Counted from the stretch's first letter, positions 19,499 through 27,940 are shown. The stretch: DNA of 64,000 nucleotides from Evansella tamaricis (GCF_019042215.1 NZ_JAHQCS010000095.1:1-64000), one strand, 5' to 3'. Program-made: numbers and translations. Notes: generated from the sequence alone by a model not told the origin.

Positions 19499-19888
19499 TT
19501 AGCCTGGAATAAATCCAATAATCGTTTCAATAATGACAGATATGATTGGGATGGCCATCACCATGATAAGCACCTTGCCTGCCATTTCAATTTTTGAAGC
19601 CATGGCCCCTTGCCCTGCATCTTTCGCAATTTGTGCTCCAAATTCTGCGATGTAAGCTATTCCAATAATCTTCAATACAGTTTGAACATAAATAAGATTA
19701 ATATTGGCTCTGCTCGCGAGGTCCTCGAGCATAGTGATGATTGTTGCGATTTTATCAATGAGAAAAATAAAGATAATGACACCAACAAAAACGGTTAGTA
19801 GAAAGGCAAACATTGGTTTGTGTTCCTTAACTACTAATGCCAAAAACGTTGCGATCATTCCTAAGCCTACGATTTGGATGATTTCAAT
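19499..19888 (-). CDS. spoIIIAD: Stage III sporulation protein AD, probable ATT start
   Basis: SpoIIIAD is a small polytopic membrane protein of the mother-cell channel, with three hydrophobic helices and the conserved stretch YIAEFGAQIAKDAGQGA. The first in-frame ATG (19858) would remove conserved residues. Upstream the frame reads I/M-EIIQIVGLG, which matches the family N-terminus (IVQIVGLGLIATFL in B. subtilis), and begins with ATT at 19888, two stops just before it. A near-perfect Shine-Dalgarno AGGGGGTGAT lies about 9 nt upstream of that ATT. ATT is therefore the best start codon; 129 aa. Confidence 0.9.
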   Translation of the reverse strand: MEIIQIVGLGMIATFLALVVKEHKPMFAFLLTVFVGVIIFIFLIDKIATIITMLEDLASRANINLIYVQTVLKIIGIAYIAEFGAQIAKDAGQGAMASKIEMAGKVLIMVMAIPIISVIIETIIGFIPG

Positions 19889-19905
19889 AGGTCATCACCC
19901 CCTGA

Positions 19906-20112
19906 TTAGCTTTGGAAAAGAAATACACTACGAATCTTTTGAAATAAATCATCCACGACTGTTGCTACCATATACAACACAACAACAAAGGCAATCAAAG
20001 TCACCCAATTCGCAATCTCTTCCTTACCCATTTGTTTTAAGACGGTATGGATCATTGCCACAACAATTCCAACACCTGCTATTTGAAATATTAATCCAAC
20101 GTCATAATTCAC
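19906..20112 (-). CDS. spoIIIAC: Stage III sporulation protein AC
   Basis: A 68-aa two-helix membrane protein (IFQIAGVGIVVAMIHTVL and WVTLIAFVVVLYMVATVV) ending in FQKIRSVFLFQS, matching SpoIIIAC closely. The GTG at 20112 with GAGGGGG upstream fits the family length of 68; longer in-frame starts would add six residues not seen in homologues. Confidence 0.94.
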   Translation of the reverse strand: MNYDVGLIFQIAGVGIVVAMIHTVLKQMGKEEIANWVTLIAFVVVLYMVATVVDDLFQKIRSVFLFQS

Positions 20113-20134
20113 AATTATTCCCCCTCGCACTTCT

Positions 20135-20647
20135 TCACAGCATAATGATTACGATCAATACTCCCCCGAGAAAACCAAGACTTTTATACATGGATTCGAA
20201 TTTCTTCTGGGATTCCATCGCTTGTTTTTCCTCTTGATCAAAATAAGAGATCGCTAACCGAATCTGCTTCCGTTGATTTTCTAGATCCTGAAGTCCCAGC
20301 GTTTGTCCAAACTGATGCAATATATTAATCTCCGACATATATAGATCGGTACGTTTTTTCCAATTCTGTACAGCAGTATTCCATATATCAGGTGCAGAAT
20401 TTTCCTCTGACTCCAACCTTGTGGCAACCTCTTTAAATAGGTTACCAACTGGAGTTGGAACTTGGTTACTTACTTTTTCGCAAGCATACGGTAATGGAGT
20501 CATTCCAAAAACCATTTCTGTCTCCAGTGATTCAAATGCAATTTTTAAATAACGAATTTGTTTCGTTCTCCTCGCCAACCTCCCTGAGAATTCCCAACCA
20601 AAAACCGTCGAAGCAATGATAATTAATATTGCACCTATAAGTTTCAT
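20135..20647 (-). CDS. spoIIIAB: Stage III sporulation protein AB
   Basis: SpoIIIAB is a membrane-anchored protein resembling the type II/IV secretion inner-membrane GspF-like component. It has an N-terminal helix (MKLIGAILIIIASTVFGWEF), a helical cytoplasmic domain and a C-terminal hydrophobic end (LGFLGGVLIVIIML). The ATG at 20647 overlaps the spoIIIAA TGA as ATGA; 170 aa (171 in B. subtilis). Confidence 0.95.
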   Translation of the reverse strand: MKLIGAILIIIASTVFGWEFSGRLARRTKQIRYLKIAFESLETEMVFGMTPLPYACEKVSNQVPTPVGNLFKEVATRLESEENSAPDIWNTAVQNWKKRTDLYMSEINILHQFGQTLGLQDLENQRKQIRLAISYFDQEEKQAMESQKKFESMYKSLGFLGGVLIVIIML

Positions 20648-21576
20648 ACCTTCACGACCCCTGGATTTCGTCTTTTCCATTCAAGCCTACGGACAATCCC
20701 TTGACGGGTATGGGGATTAAGCTCAATCACCCTTTGGAAAAAACTTTGATCAATTAGACTTGCAATTGTGGGCCGTGCTTTCACATCTTCGAGACTCGAA
20801 CCGTGAACTGATGCAAAAATCGTTACCCCGGCATGAACAGCTTCCATAATGGCCTCACCATCTTCTTTTCTGCCGATTTCATCCACTACCAGTACCTCAG
20901 GACTCATGGACCGTATCATCATCATTAAACCTTCCGCCTTCGGGCACGAATCTAAAATGTCTACTTTCACACCAAAATCATGTTGTGGAACACCTTTAAC
21001 AGACCCAGCGATTTCCGAGCGTTCATCAATAATTCCAACATTTTTTGATGGCATATTCTCTGTTTTTACTCCTAAGCTCATTTCCCTTGCCAAATCCCTC
21101 AAAAGCGTTGTTTTCCCTGTCTTTGGTGGACCGATAATTAACGTATGACACCAATTCCCACCTTGGTGAAGTTGCTTTAAAAAAGGTTTTGATACACCTT
21201 TTTTTTGTTTAGCTACTCGAATATTAAAGGAACTAATATCTCTAATTCCTTTCACTTCCCCTTTTTCCATCACAACCCTTCCAGCTAATCCAACCCGATG
21301 ACCACCTGTAATAGTGATATACCCCCGCTTTAGTTCTTCTTCTAATCGGTAAACGGAATGTTTACTGAGTAAGCTCATCATTAAGATGGATTCTTTTTCT
21401 GAGAAAACAAATGGTGCTGCCTCATTTGGCAGTACATATGTCCTTTTGTAAGTACGAACTTCAACAGGACGGTTCACCCTCAGGCGAATTTCCTCTACTT
21501 CATTTAAAATATCTTTTGGCAGTTTTAAAGTTAACGCCCGGACATTTTCTGGAAGTACATGAAGGATTTCTTTCAT
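20644..21576 (-). CDS. spoIIIAA: Stage III sporulation protein AA, ATPase
   Basis: SpoIIIAA is the secretion-type ATPase of the channel. Walker A (IGPPKTGKTTLLRDL) and Walker B (EVLVVDEIGR) are clear. The start is ATG at 21576 (MKEILHVLPENVR), preceded by GGAGGAGG; an upstream extension lacks family similarity. 310 aa (307 in B. subtilis). First gene of spoIIIA. Confidence 0.96.
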   Translation of the reverse strand: MKEILHVLPENVRALTLKLPKDILNEVEEIRLRVNRPVEVRTYKRTYVLPNEAAPFVFSEKESILMMSLLSKHSVYRLEEELKRGYITITGGHRVGLAGRVVMEKGEVKGIRDISSFNIRVAKQKKGVSKPFLKQLHQGGNWCHTLIIGPPKTGKTTLLRDLAREMSLGVKTENMPSKNVGIIDERSEIAGSVKGVPQHDFGVKVDILDSCPKAEGLMMMIRSMSPEVLVVDEIGRKEDGEAIMEAVHAGVTIFASVHGSSLEDVKARPTIASLIDQSFFQRVIELNPHTRQGIVRRLEWKRRNPGVVKV

Positions 21577-21619
21577 ATATTTTCCTCCTCCCATTAAAGG
21601 ACAGGTTGTGTCTATTCTG

Positions 21620-21648
21620 AATATATGAGGGCGTGTCCTTTTTATGAC
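21620..21648 (-). promoter_or_regulatory. Putative sigma-E promoter of spoIIIA
   Basis: On the minus strand GTCATAA (21648-21642) and CATATATT (21627-21620) are 14 bp apart, close to the sigma-E consensus (kmATATT, CATACAnT). spoIIIA is a sigma-E operon in B. subtilis. Confidence 0.6.
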
Positions 21649-21720
21649 ATGAGGACAACAAAAATATAAGAAGTCCTTTTTAAAGTCTGAGGGAGTGGAG
21701 GAAGGTCTCGTAAAAAACAT

Positions 21721-21750
21721 AAAAAAGACCCTATACAATCGATAGGGTCT
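21721..21750 (-). terminator. Terminator of the gene at 21758
   Basis: A 9-bp perfect stem AGACCCTAT/ATAGGGTCT followed by six T on the minus strand, directly behind the stop at 21758. Confidence 0.85.
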
Positions 21751-21757
21751 GGTAGAA

Positions 21758-22168
21758 CTAATTTTCTTTTGTGATCAGTTTTTTGACAACATCTATTAGG
21801 CTATCTTTATCTTCCATCCACTCTTCAAATGTTAAGCGGTCTGTACAGAAAGAACTCACTTCTAAGTCACCTTCATAAATATTAATGCAGTATACATCAG
21901 AGGAATGGGTGTAATATTGCATTTCAATATCTTCGTATAGGGGGTGTCTTCTCTTTTTCTGTCGTAATGCATTTTCAGTCTGCTTAATATGTTGTTCAAC
22001 AAGCAGAACCAATTCCTCTTCATCCCATTCTTCGAATTGTTTCACATCCGAACAAAATGAGCCAAACTCTTTTCCATCTTTCTCCACTTCGACACAAACA
22101 ATATCTTCTGAATACGAAAAGCAGCGCGCAGAAACACCATTTGAAAAAACTACTGGACTTTGTTCCAT
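21758..22168 (-). CDS. Hypothetical protein with an internal duplication
   Basis: A 136-aa soluble acidic protein with two copies of one module: SFCSDVKQFEEWDEEELVLL in the first half and SFCTDRLTFEEWMEDKDSLI in the second. Each follows a short beta-rich segment (CFSYSEDIVCVEVEKDGKEF; YYTHSSDVYCINIYEGDLEV). ATG at 22168 is used because AAGGAGGGG lies about 9 nt upstream. Not recognised by family. It sits between efp and spoIIIAA, where B. subtilis has the unrelated yqhV. Confidence 0.8.
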   Translation of the reverse strand: MEQSPVVFSNGVSARCFSYSEDIVCVEVEKDGKEFGSFCSDVKQFEEWDEEELVLLVEQHIKQTENALRQKKRRHPLYEDIEMQYYTHSSDVYCINIYEGDLEVSSFCTDRLTFEEWMEDKDSLIDVVKKLITKEN

Positions 22169-22322
22169 TTTGAGCACCCCTCCTTTTCCTTTATTACATT
22201 ACACAATACAATATAATGACTAACGAGAAAAGGGGTGTGTACAGAAAAAAGGCTATTTTCAAAGAAAATAGATCAAAAGTAACAGAAAATTCTAAAAAAT
22301 TAGATTTTTTAACAATACAAGA

Positions 22323-22384
22323 AAAAATCACAGCCAAATTGGAGGGCACTTTCATACTTTAATGTGACCCCCAAATTGACTGTG
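22323..22384 (-). terminator. Long hairpin terminator of efp
   Basis: Arms at 22329-22349 and 22364-22384 pair over about 20 positions with a few mismatches and wobbles (CACAG/CTGTG at the base) and are followed by TTTTTTC on the minus strand. Confidence 0.75.
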
Positions 22385-22397
22385 ACACCTTATTTTT

Positions 22398-22955
22398 TTA
22401 TGCTCTAGACACGTAAGAAGCACTTCGAGTATCTACGATTAAAACATCGCCTTCATTAACAAAAAACGGTACTTGAATTGTTAAGCCTGTCTCTAACGTT
22501 GCTGGTTTTGTTCCACCAGATGCCGTATCTCCCTTAATACCAGGTTCTGTATCCGTTACTTTTAACTGAACATTAAGAGGTATTTCTACACCAAGTGTTT
22601 CCCCCTGATAAGTCATTACTTGAACTTCCATATTTTCTTTCAGATATCTTAATTGTTCTTTAATTTGAATCTCCGGCAATTCCAATTGCTCGTACGATTC
22701 ATTATCCATAAATGTATGTACGTCAGCACTTGCGTAAAGATATTGCATCCGACGATTTTCAATGTGAGCCTTAGCAACCTTTTCCCCTGCCCGGAAGGTT
22801 TTCTCCTGGACATTTCCATTTCTCATATTTCGCAATTTACTACGTACAAATGCTGCTCCTTTTCCTGGTTTCACATGTTGAAACTCCATCACTTGATAAA
22901 TATCTCCATCCACTTCAATCGTTAAACCAGTTTTAAAATCATTCACTGAAATCAT
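22398..22955 (-). CDS. efp: Elongation factor P
   Basis: EF-P binds the ribosome E site and rescues stalling at polyproline stretches. Three beta-barrel domains are present: N-terminal KOW-like ([17 protein letters not shown]), middle, and C-terminal S1-like ([20 protein letters not shown]). The modifiable residue in the loop [10 protein letters not shown] is Lys32. 185 aa, as in B. subtilis. ATG start with GGAGG upstream. Downstream of papA, usual order. Confidence 0.97.
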   Translation of the reverse strand: MISVNDFKTGLTIEVDGDIYQVMEFQHVKPGKGAAFVRSKLRNMRNGNVQEKTFRAGEKVAKAHIENRRMQYLYASADVHTFMDNESYEQLELPEIQIKEQLRYLKENMEVQVMTYQGETLGVEIPLNVQLKVTDTEPGIKGDTASGGTKPATLETGLTIQVPFFVNEGDVLIVDTRSASYVSRA

Positions 22956-23006
22956 TTCAATTTCCTCCTGTATATATAAATTAATCGTATCCCTTTAGAA
23001 ATGGTA

Positions 23007-24077
23007 TTAAGAATCTGCTAAAATTAATAATTCTTTAGTGGACGATGAAAGGATTTTGTTACCTTCCTCTGTAACAACAACATCGTCTTCGATTCTAGTA
23101 CCACCAAGACCTGCTATATAAATTCCAGGTTCCACTGTAACCACCATACCTGGTTCTAAGACCGTATCTGATTTAAATGATAACCCCGGTCCTTCATGAA
23201 CTTCCATGCCGAGTCCATGTCCTGTGGAATGTCCAAAGTAATCACCATAACCTTTTTCTTTAATATAGTCTCTTGTTAAGTCATCTGCTTCTTTGCCTGT
23301 TATCCCTGCTTTAATTCCTGCAACACCTTTTAACTGTGCTTCTAAAACAGTATTATATATATTTTTCAGTTCTTCACTTATTTCTCCCACAGCAACGGTT
23401 CTTGTAATATCGGAACAATATCCATTATAATAAGCACCGAAGTCAAGAGTAACCAACTCTCCCTTTTCAATAACTTTTTCACTTGCAACTCCGTGAGGTA
23501 ATGCAGAACGAAATCCGGAAGCCACAATAATATCAAAAGAAGAGGAGACAGCACCTTTTTTTCGCATAAAAAACTCCAGTTCATTGGATACATCAATTTC
23601 TTTTACCCCTGGACGAATATAATTAAGAATGTGGGAAAACGCAGCATCTGCTATATCCACAGCCTCTTGAATGATTTGAAGTTCCTCTGTGTCTTTAATC
23701 ATTCGCATCTTTTCCATTAAACCGCTAACTGGAACTAATTTAGCTTTAATAGCCTGAGAATATGTATCATACGTCCCATAGGTAACATGGTCTTTCTCAA
23801 ATCCTAAATTTTTAATTCCTAATGTTTTTACCTGTTGAGCTATTTCATCGTGGATTGGTCCTGTATGTTGAACAATGTCAAATCCGCTTGCCTGTTCTTT
23901 CGCCTGTTCCACATATCGAAAATCGGTTATAAACTTTGCGCCAGTTTCGGAAACGAGGGCAACTCCTGCAGTCCCTGTAAATCCTGTCATGTAGCGTCGG
24001 TTATAACTGCTTGTAATTAATAAGCCATCAATTTCATAACCCGCGAGCTGTTCTCTTAATTTATCAAGTCGTTTCAT
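23007..24077 (-). CDS. papA: M24 family Xaa-Pro aminopeptidase
   Basis: A metallopeptidase of the aminopeptidase P family (YqhT). A creatinase-like N-terminal domain (about 1-130) precedes the pita-bread domain with metal ligands in TLDFGAYYNGYCSDITRTV, FGHSTGHGLGMEVHEGP and VEPGIYIAGLGGTRIEDDV. ATG at 24077 (MKRLDKLREQL) is chosen with GGAGGAGAG upstream; 356 aa (353 in B. subtilis). It precedes efp. Confidence 0.95.
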   Translation of the reverse strand: MKRLDKLREQLAGYEIDGLLITSSYNRRYMTGFTGTAGVALVSETGAKFITDFRYVEQAKEQASGFDIVQHTGPIHDEIAQQVKTLGIKNLGFEKDHVTYGTYDTYSQAIKAKLVPVSGLMEKMRMIKDTEELQIIQEAVDIADAAFSHILNYIRPGVKEIDVSNELEFFMRKKGAVSSSFDIIVASGFRSALPHGVASEKVIEKGELVTLDFGAYYNGYCSDITRTVAVGEISEELKNIYNTVLEAQLKGVAGIKAGITGKEADDLTRDYIKEKGYGDYFGHSTGHGLGMEVHEGPGLSFKSDTVLEPGMVVTVEPGIYIAGLGGTRIEDDVVVTEEGNKILSSSTKELLILADS

Positions 24078-24111
24078 CCGCTCTCCTCCTAATCCATCCA
24101 TTACATTTACT

Positions 24112-24142
24112 AAAAAAAACAGAATGTTCCAAAGAACATTCT
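24112..24142 (-). terminator. Terminator of yqhR
   Basis: A 9-bp perfect stem AGAATGTTC/GAACATTCT followed by a run of T on the minus strand. Confidence 0.85.
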
Positions 24143-24153
24143 ATCACACGTAT

Positions 24154-24648
24154 TTAGCTTTGAATAGCTTCACCGTCCTGTGTATTACGTTCCTGGTACT
24201 CGTAGGAAATGGAGTAACCAATAAAAAGGCCATAAATAAGATATAGGCAGATATTTGTAATAATTGTGTTTAGATCCAATTGGGTTAACGGTTTTAGTTC
24301 CGGAAACATAGGATTAAATAAGCCGAAGATTAGTATCCACAAAACGAGTCCAAACAACATTCCAGGCCACGTTTTATTGATTTTAGCAAAAATAAGTCGG
24401 TATATAAAAGCTGCACCTATTGAAACTAAGGATATAAATACAATACCAATTAGTTGACCTAACCACCCATGTTTCCATTCCCCCAGTGCCCACGGCATTA
24501 AAGCAAGTGCTGGCCCTACTCGAGTAAAATTTAAATAAAATGCTAGATAGCCAACAAGGCTCCAGATTAAACCTCCAAATACCCCAATTAATGCGACGGT
24601 TGAATTAAATGTCATACTCTCTTCTGATTTTTGTTGTTCTTGTTTCAC
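24154..24648 (-). CDS. yqhR: YqhR/FigP spore membrane protein
   Basis: A 164-aa multi-pass protein with four hydrophobic segments (about 15-35, 55-80, 85-107, 130-150) and a charged N-terminus. It matches YqhR by size, topology and location near papA and efp. YqhR, renamed FigP, was reported to form an ion channel with SpoVAF that amplifies germination, and spoVAF is also in this window. GTG start with GAGGTGATG upstream. B. subtilis has aroQ (yqhS) and yqhQ next to it; neither is here. Confidence 0.85.
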   Translation of the reverse strand: MKQEQQKSEESMTFNSTVALIGVFGGLIWSLVGYLAFYLNFTRVGPALALMPWALGEWKHGWLGQLIGIVFISLVSIGAAFIYRLIFAKINKTWPGMLFGLVLWILIFGLFNPMFPELKPLTQLDLNTIITNICLYLIYGLFIGYSISYEYQERNTQDGEAIQS

Positions 24649-24954
24649 TTTACATCACCTCAAAAGGTAGTATGTCCAGAATCTACCGTACTATAAAGAA
24701 AAGAAAACTTAATAACTTTAAATATTTTGATATATAACTGTGTTAGATTACTAATAAATAGGGAATAATAAATGTATGAATATCAATTTACAAATAAGTG
24801 CTTTTGATGGAGGGAATATCTACTTTAATGTAGAATAGAATAAATAAACAAACAGATGCTTCAATGCAGTTACCTTTAAAGCTTTGTATCAGAGGCATAT
24901 TCCATAAAAGATTTTCATTCCACTAGATAAAAAAACCACGTATTATAGAGGACA

Positions 24955-25130
24955 GAAGAAAAGCGCAAGCGCCTAGGCTCACGAGCGTAGGGCAGTGCAG
25001 GAATGATAACAGAAGTCCGCTCTTTGACTTCAGTTGTCACTTCCGAAGTGCTCCGCATCGAGTAGTCGGTGGAGCTAACCATTGCCATACAAATAAAAGG
25101 AACTGAAAAAGTTGTAAGATACTTTTTCAG
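24955..25130. repeat. Interspersed hairpin-rich repeat, copy B
   Basis: The stretch begins with AAGCGCAAGCGCC and shares CACGAGCGTAGGGCAGTG, GAAGTCCGCTCTTTGACTTC and TTGTCACTTCCGAAGTG with the other copies. The right end diverges and finishes with a perfect 10-bp stem CTGAAAAAGT/ACTTTTTCAG (25103-25130). It lies in the 550-bp gap between divergent yqhR and yqhP, close upstream of yqhP. The rest of that gap (24649-24954) is AT-rich with nothing else recognised. Confidence 0.75.
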
Positions 25131-25199
25131 TGGCCACTATTTATACATTTAATTACCAAAAAGTCGGTTTAAAAAATTATTGGTAGGAGGTGTTCGAAA

Positions 25200-25583
25200 A
25201 TGCTTCGTCATTCATACCACCCCCTCGTACTTACAATTATAGGATTAGCTATACTTGGGATAGGGGTAAGTTTCATCTCTCGACCTGGGGCTTTTATAAC
25301 CCAAATCTTAATTACAATTGGTATAGTAGCTGTCATGATAATTCTCTTTAAGCGATTTCTGATTCCATGGATTATGAGAAGACAAAGTGGGTTGCAGCAG
25401 AATGGTATGTATGCACAGAAATCGCATGCTGCCAACTCCAGCAAACGACCTGTACCTTTCCCCGGAAAGAAAAAAGATAAGAAAAAGAGAATTACTAGAC
25501 CACTTGTGAAGCGACAATCTAATGTTAAACTTACTGTCATTGAGGGAAAAAAGAACAAAAAGAAGAACCGAGCTTTATTTTAA
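25200..25583 (+). CDS. yqhP: YqhP/SA1362 family small membrane protein
   Basis: A 127-aa protein with two hydrophobic helices (about 9-27 and 33-52) and a long, very basic C-terminal tail (KKKDKKKRITR, KKNKKKNRALF). The architecture and place next to yqhR match YqhP (SA1362 family). ATG start with GGAGGTG upstream. Function unknown; the tail may contact nucleic acid or lipid headgroups. Confidence 0.8.
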   Translation: MLRHSYHPLVLTIIGLAILGIGVSFISRPGAFITQILITIGIVAVMIILFKRFLIPWIMRRQSGLQQNGMYAQKSHAANSSKRPVPFPGKKKDKKKRITRPLVKRQSNVKLTVIEGKKNKKKNRALF

Positions 25584-25600
25584 TGCTTGGTTCTTTTGTT
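25563..25600 (+). terminator. Terminator of yqhP
   Basis: AAGAACCGAGC pairs with GCTTGGTTCTT (one wobble) and is followed by TTTG. The stem includes the yqhP stop. Confidence 0.7.
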
Positions 25601-25648
25601 TACAAACATGGGTTTTAGGCTATAGGTAAATAAAGGAGTTGATCAAAG

Positions 25649-26452
25649 ATGGAGGGGTATCAAGGAATCGTCGTATCTGCCATTCCTACTGCATGGCTTG
25701 TGTTTTTCTTCCTTATTTTTATTGGTGCAATTTATTGGAATTATGATAAACGAATAGGATTTCAGCTCCTTTATCTAACCCTTTTATCCATATCCTTGGC
25801 CCATGTGATCATCCTGTACTTCCCCTATCTTTATACAGTAGATGCTCTATTACCTGTAATCCATCCTCAAGTTCAAGTTACGATGACTTTCTTTGCTTTT
25901 TTTATCCCTTTGACCCGAAATCGTCTTCAAATTTTCTTTTGTCTAGTACCACCTGTGGCCATGAGCTTAAGTTTAGTGGTTTTTTGGGGAACACCTGTGT
26001 TTTCCATTGTTGGGAGTATATTCCTCGGAGGTTTTATTATCTATACCTTCTACCGGACATTAGATTGGATCGGTTCCATGCCTGAACCATACTTGATTAC
26101 TTTTTCCATCATAATACCAGTATTTTTGGCAGCACTGATCTATCCTTCTGAAACGTATCTCATCTATCCTGGAATCTTATTAGGTACAGGAATTGGTGCA
26201 GCCTGGGAAGCTTTTAAAGTGAGGATGAGTGTCCCCGAAGAGCATTCTTATAAAAAAGTGATTGCACTATTAGTAGGAGGAACAGGTTTAATGTTATTTT
26301 ATGGATTGGATCAACTAATTTATCCTTGGATTCCAATTCCTCATATGGCTAGTGGCTTATTCCTCGGTCTCTGGATTAGTTTTATTGTACCTTTACTCTT
26401 AACAGGTTTAAAACTCTATCAAAAGGAAGGAAGAAGTCGAGTGTTTGTATAA
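25649..26452 (+). CDS. PAP2-like membrane protein without catalytic residues
   Basis: A 267-aa polytopic protein with about seven hydrophobic segments. From residue about 100 its layout resembles bacterial PAP2 phosphatases: a helix followed by GTPVFSIVGSIFLGGFIIYT, where catalytic proteins have SRxYLGVHxPxDVLGG, then the C-terminal tail LGTGIGAAWEAFKVRM and IALLVGGTGLMLFYGLDQ that accompanies many Firmicutes PAP2 proteins. The PSGH motif, the catalytic His and its Asp are all absent, so it is probably catalytically dead. Good ribosome binding site (AAAGGAG). It could instead be an unrelated membrane protein; the resemblance is by eye only. Confidence 0.55.
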   Translation: MEGYQGIVVSAIPTAWLVFFFLIFIGAIYWNYDKRIGFQLLYLTLLSISLAHVIILYFPYLYTVDALLPVIHPQVQVTMTFFAFFIPLTRNRLQIFFCLVPPVAMSLSLVVFWGTPVFSIVGSIFLGGFIIYTFYRTLDWIGSMPEPYLITFSIIIPVFLAALIYPSETYLIYPGILLGTGIGAAWEAFKVRMSVPEEHSYKKVIALLVGGTGLMLFYGLDQLIYPWIPIPHMASGLFLGLWISFIVPLLLTGLKLYQKEGRSRVFV

Positions 26453-26465
26453 CTCGACTTTTTTC
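26434..26465 (+). terminator. Terminator of the PAP2-like gene
   Basis: AAGTCGAG pairs with CTCGACTT and is followed by TTTT on the plus strand; overlaps the stop region. Confidence 0.75.
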
Positions 26466-26618
26466 CTTCCTTTAAAATAATTCTCCCTTTTCAAGCTTGT
26501 GAAGGTGTAATTACAGCGACGATAAGGGGAGAGGAAAGGTTGCATTCGTCAAGGAACTAAGAAGCTCCCCCTTCAAATTTTCGTAGAAATGAAGTGCTGA
26601 GTAGTTCACTAAGTTTTC

Positions 26619-27509
26619 CTAGTAAGTCCAGGTCCTTAAAAAAGTCTCTGTACTATTCTCCCCCACATCTATTAGCTCCTTTTTTTCATCTTCCCCAATG
26701 GAGAACTTTGTTGTTGAAACATGCTGGGCTGGAATAAAAACAATATTTTTCGCATCATGTTTTGATATATATCGTTGATCATGTGCTGTTCTCATTGTTT
26801 CCACCATGGACGTAAGCATTGTTAATGCGTTATTTATTTCCTTTGGTTCTAGTTTAGATTGTGTTGGTGCAAGGCGAAAACCTAATACAGGACGTTTCAT
26901 TCTTTTATACCTGCTTGCAAATAACCAAATTGGAAAGTTGCTCAGTACTCCACCATCCACAATAATCGATTCTTTCCCAACTTTATTCTTCAGTTTCACA
27001 GGTTCGAAGAAAAAGGGTAAACTACAGCTCATCCTTATCGCCCTTGCGACAGAGAAGTTCTCAGGAATAATTCCATACTTAGGCAAATCGTCCGGAATAA
27101 CTACCAAACTGCCATTTGTCAAATCAGAGGCAACCATCTTTAGAGAGTCAGGTGGTAAATCCCTAAAAGTATTGACTCCCTTTGCCTGAAGTCTTTTCTG
27201 GAGCCACTCTTCCAAAGCTTCTCCCTGATACAGCCCCATTTTACGGTATAATCTTAGCCAACGGTAAAATGGGTAAAAAAATTGAAATGTGTTTTTATCT
27301 AAGAGTGAGGGTAATTCTAATTCTTCAAATAATTGGGCTATTTCATAACTCTTATATCCAGCTTTTACTAATGAAGCAGTAATAGCCCCTGCACTTGTTC
27401 CCGCAATCCTGTCAAAGGTTATGTTCCGCCGATCTAAGGCCTGTATTGCACCAACGAATGCAAATGCTTTTATACCTCCACCTGCAAAAACTCCATCTAC
27501 TTTAAGCAT
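26619..27509 (-). CDS. yqhO: Patatin-like phospholipase (YqhO)
   Basis: A patatin-domain lipid acyl hydrolase with a Ser-Asp dyad: oxyanion region GVFAGGGIKAF (about 6-16), nucleophile Ser in AGTSAGAI (about residue 39) and catalytic Asp in IIVDGGVLSNFP. 296 aa. ATG with GTAGGAGGGG upstream. It is minus-strand and convergent with the PAP2-like gene. Substrate is not known. Confidence 0.9.
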   Translation of the reverse strand: MLKVDGVFAGGGIKAFAFVGAIQALDRRNITFDRIAGTSAGAITASLVKAGYKSYEIAQLFEELELPSLLDKNTFQFFYPFYRWLRLYRKMGLYQGEALEEWLQKRLQAKGVNTFRDLPPDSLKMVASDLTNGSLVVIPDDLPKYGIIPENFSVARAIRMSCSLPFFFEPVKLKNKVGKESIIVDGGVLSNFPIWLFASRYKRMKRPVLGFRLAPTQSKLEPKEINNALTMLTSMVETMRTAHDQRYISKHDAKNIVFIPAQHVSTTKFSIGEDEKKELIDVGENSTETFLRTWTY

Positions 27510-27720
27510 GATTTCCCCTCCTACAATATATCTTAGTGTTGTATATTGTCATTCATGCTTATGGTAATGATATTTCATGAATTTTACTTTGAATTCCACA
27601 TCAGTTCCCCAATCCAGCCTGACAATTCCTTGCTCATTTGCACTCGTGTTCGGTTGACCTACCAAAGTTCCCCGCAGCCGTGCTGCCACTTTCTCTACTA
27701 GATAACGCTCCGTTGTTTAT

Positions 27721-27891
27721 CCGTTCATCGGGCACAACGCCACGTCCTGTGGCATGCCCGATATTAGGACGTCCTATCCGTTCATCGGGCACAACGCCAC
27801 GTCCTGTGGCATGCCCGATATTAGGACGTCCTGTCCGTTCATCGGGCACAACGCCACGTCCTGTGGCATGCCCGATATTAGGACGTCCTGT
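27721..27891. repeat. Tandem array of three 57-bp palindromic units
   Basis: Three units at 27721-27777, 27778-27834 and 27835-27891 are nearly identical, differing mainly near the junctions (GTCCTAT versus GTCCTGT). Each contains a nested hairpin: outer ATCGGGCA/TGCCCGAT (8 bp) around inner GCCAC-GTCCT-GTGGC. There are no spacers. 57 is a multiple of three, so both strands give open frames across the array, but these repeat peptides lack start context and are not genes. A diverged single copy is at 166-235. Confidence 0.9.
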
Positions 27892-27940
27892 CCGTTGAAG
27901 AAACGACTTGCTTTACTTAATTGAATAAACTTTTTTTTCT

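Noticed and set aside
27721-27891. Possible CRISPR array
   Set aside because: The units are contiguous with no unique spacers and no cas genes are nearby.
27634-27898. Repeated-peptide frames on both strands over the 57-bp array
   Set aside because: They arise only because 57 is divisible by three; no start context and no family.
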